Source: Sphaerosporella brunnea (lineage: Eukaryota > Ascomycota > Pezizomycetes > Pezizales > Pyronemataceae). Taken from it: DNA of 29,751 bases. Shown here piece by piece: positions 8,687-17,165 of this stretch. How positions within the stretch are numbered: position 1 is the first letter of the stretch; every line of letters begins with the position of its first letter. The DNA lies in contig VXIS01000452.1 of assembly GCA_008704415.1 (NCBI GenBank), positions 1 through 29,751 on the forward strand, written 5' to 3'. Position numbers and translations under genes: made by a program. The notes under the pieces were generated by a model that ran no database searches, was not told the origin of the DNA, and saw only the letters and a program-made list of their open reading frames with translations.

Positions 8687-9073
8687 TCAAGCATTCGGAT
8701 CCAGCTCCGCAATGCCCCAGTCGAAGGCCTCGATAAACTGTTTGTAGGTCTCCTCCATATACTGACCGACATCTTCGCGGTTCCTCGCTTTCACAGCCGA
8801 ACCTGGTTTCGTGTGAGGCCAGAGGGCGTAGCGCAAGCGCTGGGCGACCGTCTTCCCTTCGCGCTCCCATTTGAAGTGGGTGAGGAGGTTCAAGAACACA
8901 GAGTCGTCGTTTATGAGCGTATACTTCGAGTCCGCGGCGTCTTTGTTGCCGATCCACTTCTTCCCGAGATTTACGTCGTGTTTAGGCGGGACGTAGAGCA
9001 GCCACAGGAAGACGTAGAAAAATAGAGCTGCGTGGGAAACCCGTAGGTAAACAACCTCCGACGGGGTTGACAA
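8687..9073 (-). CDS. Hypothetical protein, C-terminal part
   Basis: A 128-codon open frame ends at TAG 8687. After a hydrophobic stretch (ALFFYVFLWLLYV, one likely membrane helix) it has a soluble tail with ordinary composition: KKWIGNKDAADSKYTLI, FLNLLTHFKWEREGKTV, YMEETYKQFIEAFDWG. There is no ATG before the hydrophobic segment (the frame opens at a TTG), so either an upstream exon is missing from my reading or it is a truncated gene. A CAG acceptor candidate lies just before the hydrophobic segment. I do not recognise the family. It reads as a real coding fragment because of its even amino-acid composition next to repeat DNA. Confidence 0.45.
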   Translation of the reverse strand: MSTPSEVVYLRVSHAALFFYVFLWLLYVPPKHDVNLGKKWIGNKDAADSKYTLINDDSVFLNLLTHFKWEREGKTVAQRLRYALWPHTKPGSAVKARNREDVGQYMEETYKQFIEAFDWGIAELDPNA

Positions 9074-9461
9074 CCGCGCTACAGCAAAAATCGGTTGGCA
9101 ACCGTACGGTCATGTGCTTTTAGTAATACACACGAGGCCTGTTTTTTTTGCTGGGGCGAGTTCTGCTAAAGGAGCCACCGGCATTCTGCTACAATTTGTA
9201 AGTACACTGCCTCATCATTCAAAAGAATAGCAGTCGCACCTTCTGTATGTATATTTTTTTTTGTATAGAGAGGAGTGTCTCCTAGGGAAGTGGCTGGGGA
9301 GTGCTGGGGGAGTGGGTGTCGAGTTCTGCTGGGGAAGCTGTCGAAGGAGAGAAATTGTGCGGGTGAGCAGAGCCATTCACAGGCCGGCACTCGTAGGTGC
9401 AGATGAGCGTTATCTTCACTGCTGAGCACTCGGACCATTTCCACTGGCTTTAAATTTCGTG

Positions 9462-9809
9462 CTATTGTGAGGTGGTGTAGTGGAGGTTGGCAACTGGTTG
9501 GCAACCGTTCTTGGCAGTTTCCCACCCAGCTCTACAGAAAAAGCTCTGAAGGTCGTCGTGGTAGATGTGGATGTGACCACCTCGCAACGTTTCGATTGAC
9601 ACGAAGCTGAAGGTTCCCATACGTTCTGGTGCGTGGGGTGTGGTGTCGGGCGCGTCGGACACGAGAACGCTTGAACGAAATATGTACCTTCTTGATCGCC
9701 TTAGCGAATCACCGGTGGTCACGCCTCAGGGACATCGACCTTCACCTCCCTCTCTCTGTGCATCAATTCCCTCACATAACCTCTGACGTAACTGGCGAAA
9801 AGATGAGGC
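9462..9809 (-). CDS. Hypothetical coding fragments, unrecognised
   Basis: Two adjacent minus-strand frames look coding. One opens at ATG 9809 with GNPPHLFASYVRGYVREL and ends at TGA near 9711. The second carries YIFRSSVLVSDAPDTT, then APERMGTFSFVSIETLRGG and DDLQSFFCRAGWETAKNG, ending at about 9462. They may be exons or frameshifted pieces of one gene, possibly with the ORF at 8687-9073 as its end, but I could not find splice sites that join them. Function unknown. Confidence 0.3.
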
Positions 9810-9882
9810 GGATTGCCCATCAGATAATTGAGCCTGCCGTCAGGTCCTCGCGAGAATCACCTTGACGATTGAAGCTGGACAT

Positions 9883-10013
9883 CAGTGTTCTCAACAGCCA
9901 GCCCGCCCGGCCGGCTGCGTTGGGCGGATGTGGGCTGATCAAAAAGCCCGGCTGGCTGTTTGGGCTGGTCAAAAAGCCCGCCCGGCTGTTTGGGCTGGCT
10001 ACTGAGAACACTG
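9883..10013. repeat. hAT-like MITE copy A
   Basis: A 131-bp unit with perfect 11-bp inverted ends CAGTGTTCTCA (9883-9893) and TGAGAACACTG (10003-10013). The interior is rich in GCCCG and GGCTGTTTGGGCTG blocks, with a partial internal duplication around the AAAAAGCCCG motif. The left flank is CTGGACAT and the right flank GTGTATAG, so it has no target duplication of its own. Confidence 0.85.
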
Positions 10014-10117
10014 GTGTATAGACTTCGGGTGTGAAGGTGAACGGCTTGGTTAGGTGAAGGCTTAAGTAGGTCAAGGTGTGCTTCATATACTCCCGTACTT
10101 CTTTCCAAATATCAAAA

Positions 10118-10303
10118 AGCCCCCCGTGGCCCAGTGGTACAGACTGCTGGGAGGAATCGGCACCCCTTCACAACTGGGGTGCACCGGTTCGATTCCTGGG
10201 GCTTCCTCGCTGCCCCCCTTCACGGCTGGGGGCGGAAGGTTTTGTTTGCGATTTTTTGAGCCCCCTCCCCCACCCCACCACCTTCATGTTTTTTTTTTTT
10301 TTT
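10118..10303 (+). repeat. tRNA-derived SINE-like unit
   Basis: A degenerate tRNA-like head includes a box A-like TGGCCCAGTGGTACAG (10127-10142), an anticodon-arm-like CACCCC...GGGGTG hairpin with TTCACAA in the loop (a CAC, Val-like, anticodon position), box B GGTTCGATTCC (10186-10196) and matching ends AGCCCC (10118-10123) and GGGGCT (10198-10203). An unrelated 3' body ends in a 15-T tract at 10289-10303. Extra bases between the D and anticodon arms rule out a functional tRNA. The layout (Pol III boxes, body, homopolymer tail) fits a SINE. Confidence 0.55.
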
Positions 10304-10581
10304 CTGGAGGCGTCAGTAGTCAAGATCTTTTTTTCTTGGCCATTCTTTGGGCAGATGGGCAGATTGTGTCCATAAACGCCTAGAGTTGGTGGTGCGAGGA
10401 AGCGAGCGAGCGGATATGATGCGGCGAGTGATAGTTTGTGCCCGCACGCGCTTACCGTGTATTCAATTTATCCCTTTAGCCCTTGTAGTTGAGGCTTCCC
10501 GCCCTGGTCGGCAAAGGTTGAATATTTACCAAGGCTTAGACCGTCCATTTTGAAGACAGGCCAGTGCATAGAAACGTCGTA

Positions 10582-10799
10582 TGGTGCAGGCAGCTATAAA
10601 CCTGGTCGTCGCACGGATATTTTCGTCGGAAAATAAGCAGCACGCAAGTGCAGAAACAGTGGAATGGAAAACGTTGGGTTGTAGAGCGGATCTGCCTTAG
10701 GTGCTTAACGTTTGTTTTGCTCTGAGTTCGGACGCGGGGATACCGGCATTGATTGTGGTCGTCCATCTCCGACGACCAGGTTTATAGCTGCCTGCACCA
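10582..10799. mobile_element. Tc1/mariner-like MITE, copy 2
   Basis: A 218-bp element with a perfect 30-bp terminal inverted repeat (10582-10611 and 10770-10799) starting TGGTGCAGGCAGCTAT. It is flanked by TA on both sides (10580-10581 and 10800-10801). The first ten TIR bases are identical to those of the element at 5022-5250, but the interior differs, so the two are separate subfamilies using related ends. It is nested inside the composite hAT-like block. Confidence 0.85.
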
Positions 10800-11384
10800 T
10801 AGATGGACTCGCTGTCTGTTCAAATTAATATTGCGCTTGTAAATTTGTGCAGGCGAGGGTCCGATATCCCTACCTAAGCGCACCTTACAACTCTCAAAGT
10901 GGGCATATGGAGGAGGACCGAGTACTAGCCAGTGAAACCTACCAGACCAACCATGTCTTCCCTCAGTCCGCCTCCGGTACATTAGACGTTACCGTTTTTT
11001 CTGCATCCATCACAGGAGAGTCTACTGTCATAAGGCAGGCAAAAATCTGGATCCAGCCTGTTTGGAACATTGCAACCGCTGTGCTTGCACCGGAGCAAGT
11101 CCTCAAACAACAGCGAGAAGATGATATCACCAGCGTGGCCACATTTGCATCTCTTGCCCAAAAGTCACCCTGAAACTAATCCCATTGAGTACAGCTAGGG
11201 GAAATGATGGTGTTTATCAAAAAGGACAGCGGCTAGAGCCTAGGTAGGTGCACCGCGAAACGTGCTTCAAGAGCAAGGTTTACGCTACTTTGAGATGGTG
11301 GAGTGTATTCTTGAGGCCTGCGCTGCTGAATCCAAAGAACTACGGAGAAGGTGTCAAAAAAGTTCCTTAAATACCAGCGCTGGG

Positions 11385-11803
11385 CAGTGTTCTCAACAGC
11401 CAGCCCGCCCGGCCGGCTGCGTTGGGCGGATGTGGGCTGATCAAAAAGCCCGCCCGGCTGTTTGGGCTGCAGCCCACAATGACGACAAATACGACAACCG
11501 TGATGTAAACTACTGCTATGAAATGAAAAGTACATCAAGCGGTTCGCCGTGTAAAATCATGGCTAGGAGGAGATCACTAGGAGTTTAGTATAACATCACA
11601 GATCCTGATAAGTTTATCGACGCCGATTGAACCCACCACTCGCAGTGGCCGGTCTTCACCGCAGATCACTCAAAGCTCTGGCAGCCGGGCTGGCCCGACA
11701 GCAGGCTGGGCCGTTTGGGCCGATGCAAAAAGCCCGCCGGGCTGGCTGCTTAAAGCAGCTGGCCAAGCCCGCCCGGCTGTTTGGGCTGGCTACTGAGACA
11801 CTG
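11385..11803. repeat. hAT-like MITE copy B, interrupted
   Basis: The left part, 11385-11470, repeats the first 60 bases of copy A essentially unchanged and lacks one internal duplication. Similarity then stops after GGGCTG. The right part, 11675-11803, resumes with GCCCG-rich sequence and ends CTACTGAGACACTG. The roughly 200 bp between them are unrelated. The left flank does not match CTGGACAT, whereas the right flank does. Confidence 0.7.
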
Positions 11804-12000
11804 CTGGACATGCTTAGGACGGTGGCTCAGGGGAAGTGGCGGGGCACGTGTGTGGCACAGCGGTGGCGGTCTTGGTGCTTGGCCTGTCGCGAGGGGATTC
11901 CTGTAGCTTGCTTGACCTTAAGTGGGTTTACCACAATAGTCGCAAATGCGACACTCTATGTTTCAAATTGGCTAGATGACAAGAATCACTAGTTGACTTC

Positions 12001-12250
12001 TCGTCGCTCCATTCGGACCGAATAGGACAATTACCTATCCGCGGGATTGGAAGTTTCGACCTGATTTTTGTCGTTCTATCGCCGCAAAATAGATCGTTGC
12101 TATGGAAAACCTATACAGCATGTATAGACGGTTGTTTTTTGCATGGAACATCGATTTATTCGGCCGCTATAGAGCGACGGGAAGTCACCCAGTGGAAGCC
12201 TTCCCGTCGCTCTATTGCCGCACAATAGAACGATCACCTATCCGCATTCT
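12001..12250. repeat. Cluster of quasi-palindromic repeat units
   Basis: Four related units occur: 12001-12044 and 12206-12247 in direct orientation (CGTCGCTC...ACCTATCCGC), a shorter direct one at 12070-12096, and an inverted one at 12159-12184. Each has a CTATTG-like/CAATAG-like inverted core. The last two form a hairpin with 18-bp arms (12167-12184 and 12200-12217, one mismatch) and a 15-nt loop. This looks like the repeat-rich end of a DNA transposon, but no complete element was delimited. Confidence 0.6.
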
Positions 12251-12424
12251 ACAGGCGAGTTTCTGGGACGCTCCGGTAAAGCAACACTCCCCAGGAACTG
12301 AATCAAGTGTAGGTGTCGAACGAGCAATTTTGAACCATAAAACAAATTCCTGTCACAACAGTGGCCTGGAGCGTTCCTTAGGTTTTCCATATCGAGTCAA
12401 TCCCAAGAAGAAATCCAGCATCCC

Positions 12425-12736
12425 TCATTCCACCGTAATAGGTAACCTAACAACAACCCCGCGCCAAAACGAATCCACAATCCGCCTATGACCAATCGGA
12501 CACCCACACGGCCATGTCGGGTGCAGCCACAACCTCCGCTGCAGCAGCCGCACACACGAGGAATGAAAGAGTGATCCGCAGCCAGGAATAATTTGCAGCA
12601 AGCCGCGGTTGCGGATATCTTCTTGCAAGCGGCAGGCGGTGCAGGTGAAGGTGTAGGCGGCGTCCATGGGACGGAAAGGGGGTGGGTGGGAACGCCACGG
12701 GGTTGTAGATGACGGATAGCGGTCGTGTTGAAGCAT
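12425..12736 (-). CDS. Small Cys-rich ORF, RING-like cysteine spacing
   Basis: A single-exon frame of 103 codons from ATG 12736 to TGA 12425. Cysteines and one histidine occur as C32, C35, C53, H58, C61, C77 and C79, in the context TCTAC...PGCGSLFHSSC...CGC. The CGxLFHxxC block resembles the centre of a RING-H2 finger, but the final pair is C-x-C, not C-x2-C, and one ligand appears missing. It could be a degenerate RING finger, an unrelated zinc-binding peptide, or chance. No neighbour gives a functional hint. Confidence 0.3.
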   Translation of the reverse strand: MLQHDRYPSSTTPWRSHPPPFRPMDAAYTFTCTACRLQEDIRNRGLLQIIPGCGSLFHSSCVRLLQRRLWLHPTWPCGCPIGHRRIVDSFWRGVVVRLPITVE

Positions 12737-13380
12737 GTTGTTTCGGTTTGAAGTTGTAGCAGCTCGAACCTCTGCGCGGCCCCTCAGACTCCTTCATGCT
12801 CGCCCTGGTTGTTTGCCATCACTCCTGATGGAGTACCGCAAGACAAACTTTGAGGGTCTGTAAGATGAGGAACTGTCACACTGCAACAGAGAGGCAATAT
12901 ATCCACGGAAATCCAGGCGAAACTACAGGACGACGGGAGGGTTACTGCGGGGCGCCGAGATGCCTAGGGGAGGGTGACCAGCTTAAGTTTTGCGGTGTGA
13001 TTGACATGCAGCAACACCGGCTTATATTTACGTTGGTCGAGTTTGAATGGCCTAGGGTGACTACGATATAGCAGCCGAACGGCCGACTCGGAGTGTGGTG
13101 CGGTGTGCCGGAAGCTTAATCTTGGCCAAGACACACGAGCTCACTCGTCGGACTCACTAATCCATCGACGGCAGGCACGACGTTCCGGTCATATCCTGTT
13201 CAATTTCTCTACAACCAGGACGTGGTAGACATGGCTGGAGGCAGCACCCCATCGACGATGGCTGAGTTAAGGTCGACGAAGGAGTAGTAACAGTAGTATC
13301 GTCACAGCATTTATTTTGTGGATACAGCGGACATCACGACACCCTGGGGGTATGCGGGACATTTTGGGTTGCAGGCCTAG
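12737..13380. other. Intergenic, no gene seen
   Basis: This holds the 3' flank of the DUF4246 gene and an unremarkable 73-codon frame at 12850-13071 with no recognised similarity. No clear repeat was found. Confidence 0.45.
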
Positions 13381-15544
13381 CTAATGCTCACAAAGCGAAA
13401 ACGTCTCACCCTCAAAAACCTCCCCATGCTCAACAACAAAAACCTTCCGTTCCTCCATAAGCTCCTCCCTGAGGCTCTTGGCCTCCTCCAATCCCATCGG
13501 GAATTCGTTCGCAAACGCGGCAACCTCATGCCTCACCGCCAGCGGCAGGCCGTTGAGTCTCTGCTCCCTGGCCACCTCCTGCGCCCACCAGTCGTGCTGC
13601 TGCGGGGGCACATTGGAGGTGGAGATGACTCTCAGATGGGGGTCTACCAAGAACAGAGCGACGATTTTCCTATGGCCCGGTCTCGTAGGATCCGCAAGTT
13701 GGAACGGCTTGACTCTGTGCTGCAAAAAGTTCGGGAAAGTGACTAGGCGTCCCGGAAGCGCGACGACGTCGCCGATTTCCTGCACTGCCGCCTCCTCGTT
13801 CCCGCAGCCGAAGACTTCCTTGAGCCACTCGTGGTGCTCCTGTTCGTAGTCGATGTCGTCAGCTGAGGGCGGGGCGACGCGGGCGCGGAAGGCGAGGAGG
13901 CTTTCCGTGATGTTTTCTGAGTCGTAGTAGTATAGCTGTCTCCCTCAGTACAACTTTTCCGCGTGTACAAGAAAGAGGCAGACTTACAGCACTAGCACAG
14001 ATATGCTCATTCGTCATGCCCTCGACATGCCAAGTGCCTCCCTCATATTTCGGCTTCTCGGTGGTAAGGTGAATATTGGCCAGCTTGACAATAACCTGCA
14101 GGCCCCTATGCGCATAGTCCTCCCTGAGATCAACCCTCTCCCAATCGCGCTTGGCATCATTCTTGTTTCTCCACTGCTGAAACGTGCCTACAGGCTCCGG
14201 CTTGACGATATTGCGGATACTATCCTTCCATTCCTCGAGGCGGTCGTAGAATTCGCCTTCTTCCTCGCCAGGCATCCGCTGTGGGGTGCGCGGATCATCG
14301 GCGGGGATAGGCTCGTAGACGACCTCGCGGTACGGGATCCTGTTCCTTTCGTCGATGTCGAACTTCTGGTAGTTGAGGGTTTTATTCCAGAGCGGGATGG
14401 CGCAGTCGATCAGCTTCTCGATCACGCCGTACAGGTCCTTGTTGTGTGCGGGGTGGAGGTTATTTATATAGCTGACAATTCTACGCTGTGTCAGCATGGC
14501 ACGAAGGGAAACAAAAAAAAAAAAGGAAATGAAATACTTCGCCTCCCTCTTTTCACCCACAAACTCAACATCGCACGGCAGCCACTGGAACTTGGGACTA
14601 TAAACCGCTGGAGCCCGCCCGCTCCGGGGCCAATAAGTCTCGTCCTCGGAATCAGTGTCCTCGTCCAGCTCAGTGTCCTCCTCCAGCTCAGTCTCGGGGG
14701 GTACCGGCAGGACTGCACCCTCGCCAGCGTGTCGCAAGCACTCGTCCAGCCCCAAAATCCGATCGGGGAGGATCCTACTTCTTCCATAGACGAGGGGGAA
14801 AAGCGACGGATGAACCAGATCCAGCACCATTCCGTCGGAGCCGGGATGCCAATCCTTTTTGTGTGGCGGCACATTCTCGAGCCTCGCCGCCGCAGCAACG
14901 AGTTTTTCCCGCAGCTGCTGGGGGACGGCGGAATCTGACTTGACAACATCGCCGCACAGCGCCACCGAGTATCCGGTCCGCGAAAACTCTGCGGCGTGGT
15001 GGCGCAGCTCGTCGATACACCAGTCGGCCATGCTGGGCACGATGTCGACGCCGGGAGTGGCCAGGGCTTCGCGTTTCCATTTGTCGGCGATGGTGTCGTC
15101 GAAGACCTAGATGGACCTCCATCAGCCCCGCAACACAGAACATATATACATATAATAAAAATAAAATAAAATCGCACCTTCTTCTCCCATCCCGGCTTAT
15201 CCGTAATCCGGTTCATAAGCTTCAACATCGCCAGCTCCCTAAGGGGCTTCAACCGCAGGCTATCAACCCATCAGCCAGCCACCCTTCCCTCCCAAAAGCA
15301 CCGACAAAAAAACTCACGAAGCCCGTCCCACACGCATGTACCTATCGCTCAGCGCGGTGACAAAAAGCCTCCCGCCCTCGCCGCGGGCGGGGTAAACAAC
15401 CTCGCTCAGATTCGGGTCTGAAAAGTCGGTAATGGTGAACTGAGCGGTGGGGACAAAATTCAGCGGCAGGCCAAAGCCCGGCAGCGTGAAGCGCGTGAGT
15501 TCAGGAACTGGCCGCATGGCGATCGGCTCATCGAAGTCGAACAT
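13381..15544 (-). CDS. DUF4246 domain protein (five exons, complete)
   Basis: A member of a fungal family of unknown biochemical role. Exons 15318-15544, 15178-15259, 14561-15106, 13988-14485 and 13381-13935 give 635 residues in one continuous frame, a normal family length. Splice sites: GTGAGT/GATAG, GTGCGA/CTAG, GTGGGT/ACACAG with CTGAC branch, GTAAGT/GACAG. Family blocks include LPGFGLPLNF, LRELAMLKLMNRITDKPGW, VSYINNLHPAHNKDLYGVIE, WHVEGMTNEHICASALYYYD, TFPNFLQHRV and DPTRPGHRKIVALFLVDPH, followed by NVPPQQ. The His438-x-Glu440, His524 and Arg540 arrangement resembles the metal and co-substrate ligands of Fe(II)/2-oxoglutarate dioxygenases; that function is my inference. An acidic low-complexity stretch (ELEEDTELDEDTDSEDE) lies before the intron 3 site. 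An in-frame ATG at 15598 is an alternative start. Confidence 0.9.
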
Positions 15545-16244
15545 CTTCCGTAATAGTTGGTCGATACAGGAGTACCTACTGGTACATGTAAGGGCCACGT
15601 CGAATCGAATCAGTTGAAGAGTGAAGAGTCAAGAGAGGAGCCCGATGACAAGACGCGTTTTGAAGCGTGTTTATATACCTGTTATTTCCAGGCAGACGCG
15701 TTTTGGAAGGTGGGACGCGTGTCATGGACGGTGAATGTCTTGACGCAGCTGGCGGACATCACGTGTGAATCAGAATTCGGCTAATTGCAATGCTGGTGAA
15801 ACACCCTGAGGGTCCCACGCCCAACCTATGGTGGCGGACAGCGACACGGCAGCTTCGAGTGATATGATGTGCTTGTATACATACAATCTCACTCGAGGGC
15901 TCATTTGGGCTCGCCCCGCAAAATTTCAAGTGCTGTCTGTCGCAGCCAGACGGAATAATTTATTTTTAACTATGGCGAATTGCACAGACCAGTAGAGAAT
16001 TGTTGAGAGAGAGGACGGGTTCCGCTGAGGCTAATTGTGGCATTGTGCTAATCAATACAGGTAGCGCCTCCCCACCAATAAAACAAAACATGCCACCTTC
16101 ACACCATCCCATCTCGAAAACTGTACTTCTGGACGGGGAAAAACCAAAATACTTGCAGCAGTTCTCTGACGTCCGGCGGCCAGGCATAACGCCCAAAATC
16201 CAACAAGGCTCGCAGGCAGCTAGCTAGCTAGCTAACCATCCCTC
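15545..16244. other. Intergenic; promoter side of the DUF4246 gene
   Basis: It contains the upstream region of the DUF4246 gene and the 3' flank of the gene at 16245-16721. A short TAGC tetranucleotide run (about 16217-16234) is the only repeat noticed. Confidence 0.45.
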
Positions 16245-16721
16245 TTAACCAAAGCCTGTGTGCAGTGACACCAACACGCGGCGCATTATTGGGATGCGGA
16301 TCGACCTCGGCCGGCAAAGGTCGCGAAGCGTGAGGCCAAGATCCACCAGGGCCCGGAGATACCCAGCGTCATGCATATCGGCGTGGCCGTGCTCGACAGA
16401 ACGCGTGGCGGCGGCGAGGTCTCTCAGCACGCGGCGCACGCCCGCAACGCCCCGGCGAAAACCCCAGCGATACACCTTGAGGAAATCCGAGAGATAGTTC
16501 TGGGTATACCCGATGAGAAAGCCCAGGCGGTAGTCGTCACGGGGCAGCCCGGCGGGGATTTCGATGGAGGAGAGGCTGCGAATTGTAGGAAACGCCGGGC
16601 CCTCGGGAAACAGGAGTCGTTGGGTTGCCAGCTGGAAGTCGGTGATGGCTTGATGGTAACCACGCTGGTAGATGTCAGAGGAAGCGAATGAGGAGGGAGG
16701 GATGATCAGGTAGGATGCCAT
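16245..16721 (-). CDS. Hypothetical protein, 158 residues
   Basis: A clean single-exon frame from ATG 16721 to TAG 16245, with no repeats and an ordinary, GC-biased codon use. Upstream on its strand is a pyrimidine-rich leader and an AT-rich ATAAATAAA about 50 bp away, which looks like a normal fungal promoter. The protein begins MASYLIIPPSSFASSDIYQRG, with no typical signal peptide. The central part (DDYRLGFLIGYTQNYLSDFL) and the Arg-rich second half (VYRWGFRRGVAGVRRVLRDL) suggest helices. I do not recognise a family. It lies in the same orientation as the DUF4246 gene but is about 700 bp away, so no shared transcript is implied. Confidence 0.55.
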   Translation of the reverse strand: MASYLIIPPSSFASSDIYQRGYHQAITDFQLATQRLLFPEGPAFPTIRSLSSIEIPAGLPRDDYRLGFLIGYTQNYLSDFLKVYRWGFRRGVAGVRRVLRDLAAATRSVEHGHADMHDAGYLRALVDLGLTLRDLCRPRSIRIPIMRRVLVSLHTGFG

Positions 16722-16820
16722 GGTCGAGGGTGATGGGGATTGTGAGGGCGAGGGCGAGGTGAGGGTGACGGTGGTTTATTTATGGTACAGTGCATGAAGC
16801 CTTAAAGTGGGACTTCACAT

Positions 16821-17062
16821 GAAACACCCGTTACCCGGCTCCAAGCGAGCGAGTGATTCCCAGTGGCTTCGACCGGTGGGTCTTCTTGAGCTGAGTGAAT
16901 ATTTTCAAAGCAGCAATGGTGCGTCTGCAGAATACAAGCGCCTAAGGAAAGTGCCAACAGAAGGGGTCGCCGGCACGGCGTGGTTGCGGCCCGGCGAGGG
17001 TGCGGTGAGGTTGTGATGAGGCGGACTCTCTCGCGCGCTCAATTCCGGGTAACAGGTGTTTC
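16821..17062. repeat. 242-bp element with 18-bp terminal inverted repeats
   Basis: GAAACACCCGTTACCCGG (16821-16838) and its reverse complement (17045-17062) match at 17 of 18 positions. Weaker pairing continues inward for about 20 more bases. The length and form are MITE-like. No target duplication was found, and the interior shows no domain. Confidence 0.65.
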
Positions 17063-17165
17063 GCAATATTGATAGACCTTTGCAGGAATTCAATGCAGAA
17101 TCAACACCTCAGGCTGCCTCCTGGTTACCCAAGCAAAACGTAAAGTGGCTATTTGTTCTGTGTGA

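Larger units (their letters stand above)
9883..11803. mobile_element. Composite hAT-like element with 8-bp target duplication
   Basis: The outer ends are CAGTGTTCTCAACAGCC at 9883 and the inverted counterpart GGCTGGCTACTGAGACACTG ending at 11803. Directly outside lie identical 8-bp sequences CTGGACAT at 9875-9882 and 11804-11811. hAT elements make 8-bp duplications and often have ends starting CAGTG or CAGNG. Inside are two copies of the same short hAT-like repeat (9883-10013 and 11385-11803), whose inner ends are not flanked by matching sequences. Also inside are a SINE-like unit (10118-10303), a mariner-like MITE (10582-10799) and an unrecognised 108-codon ORF (10847-11173). No transposase is present. 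The simplest reading is that a transposase used the outermost ends and moved the 1.9-kb block. Confidence 0.65.

Noticed and set aside
10847..11173. 108-codon ORF inside the composite element as a transposase
   Set aside because: No hAT transposase motif (RNase H-like core or hAT dimerisation region) is present and it is far too short.
14003..14938. 311-codon plus-strand frame
   Set aside because: It is antisense to DUF4246 exons 3 and 4 and crosses their intron; a shadow.
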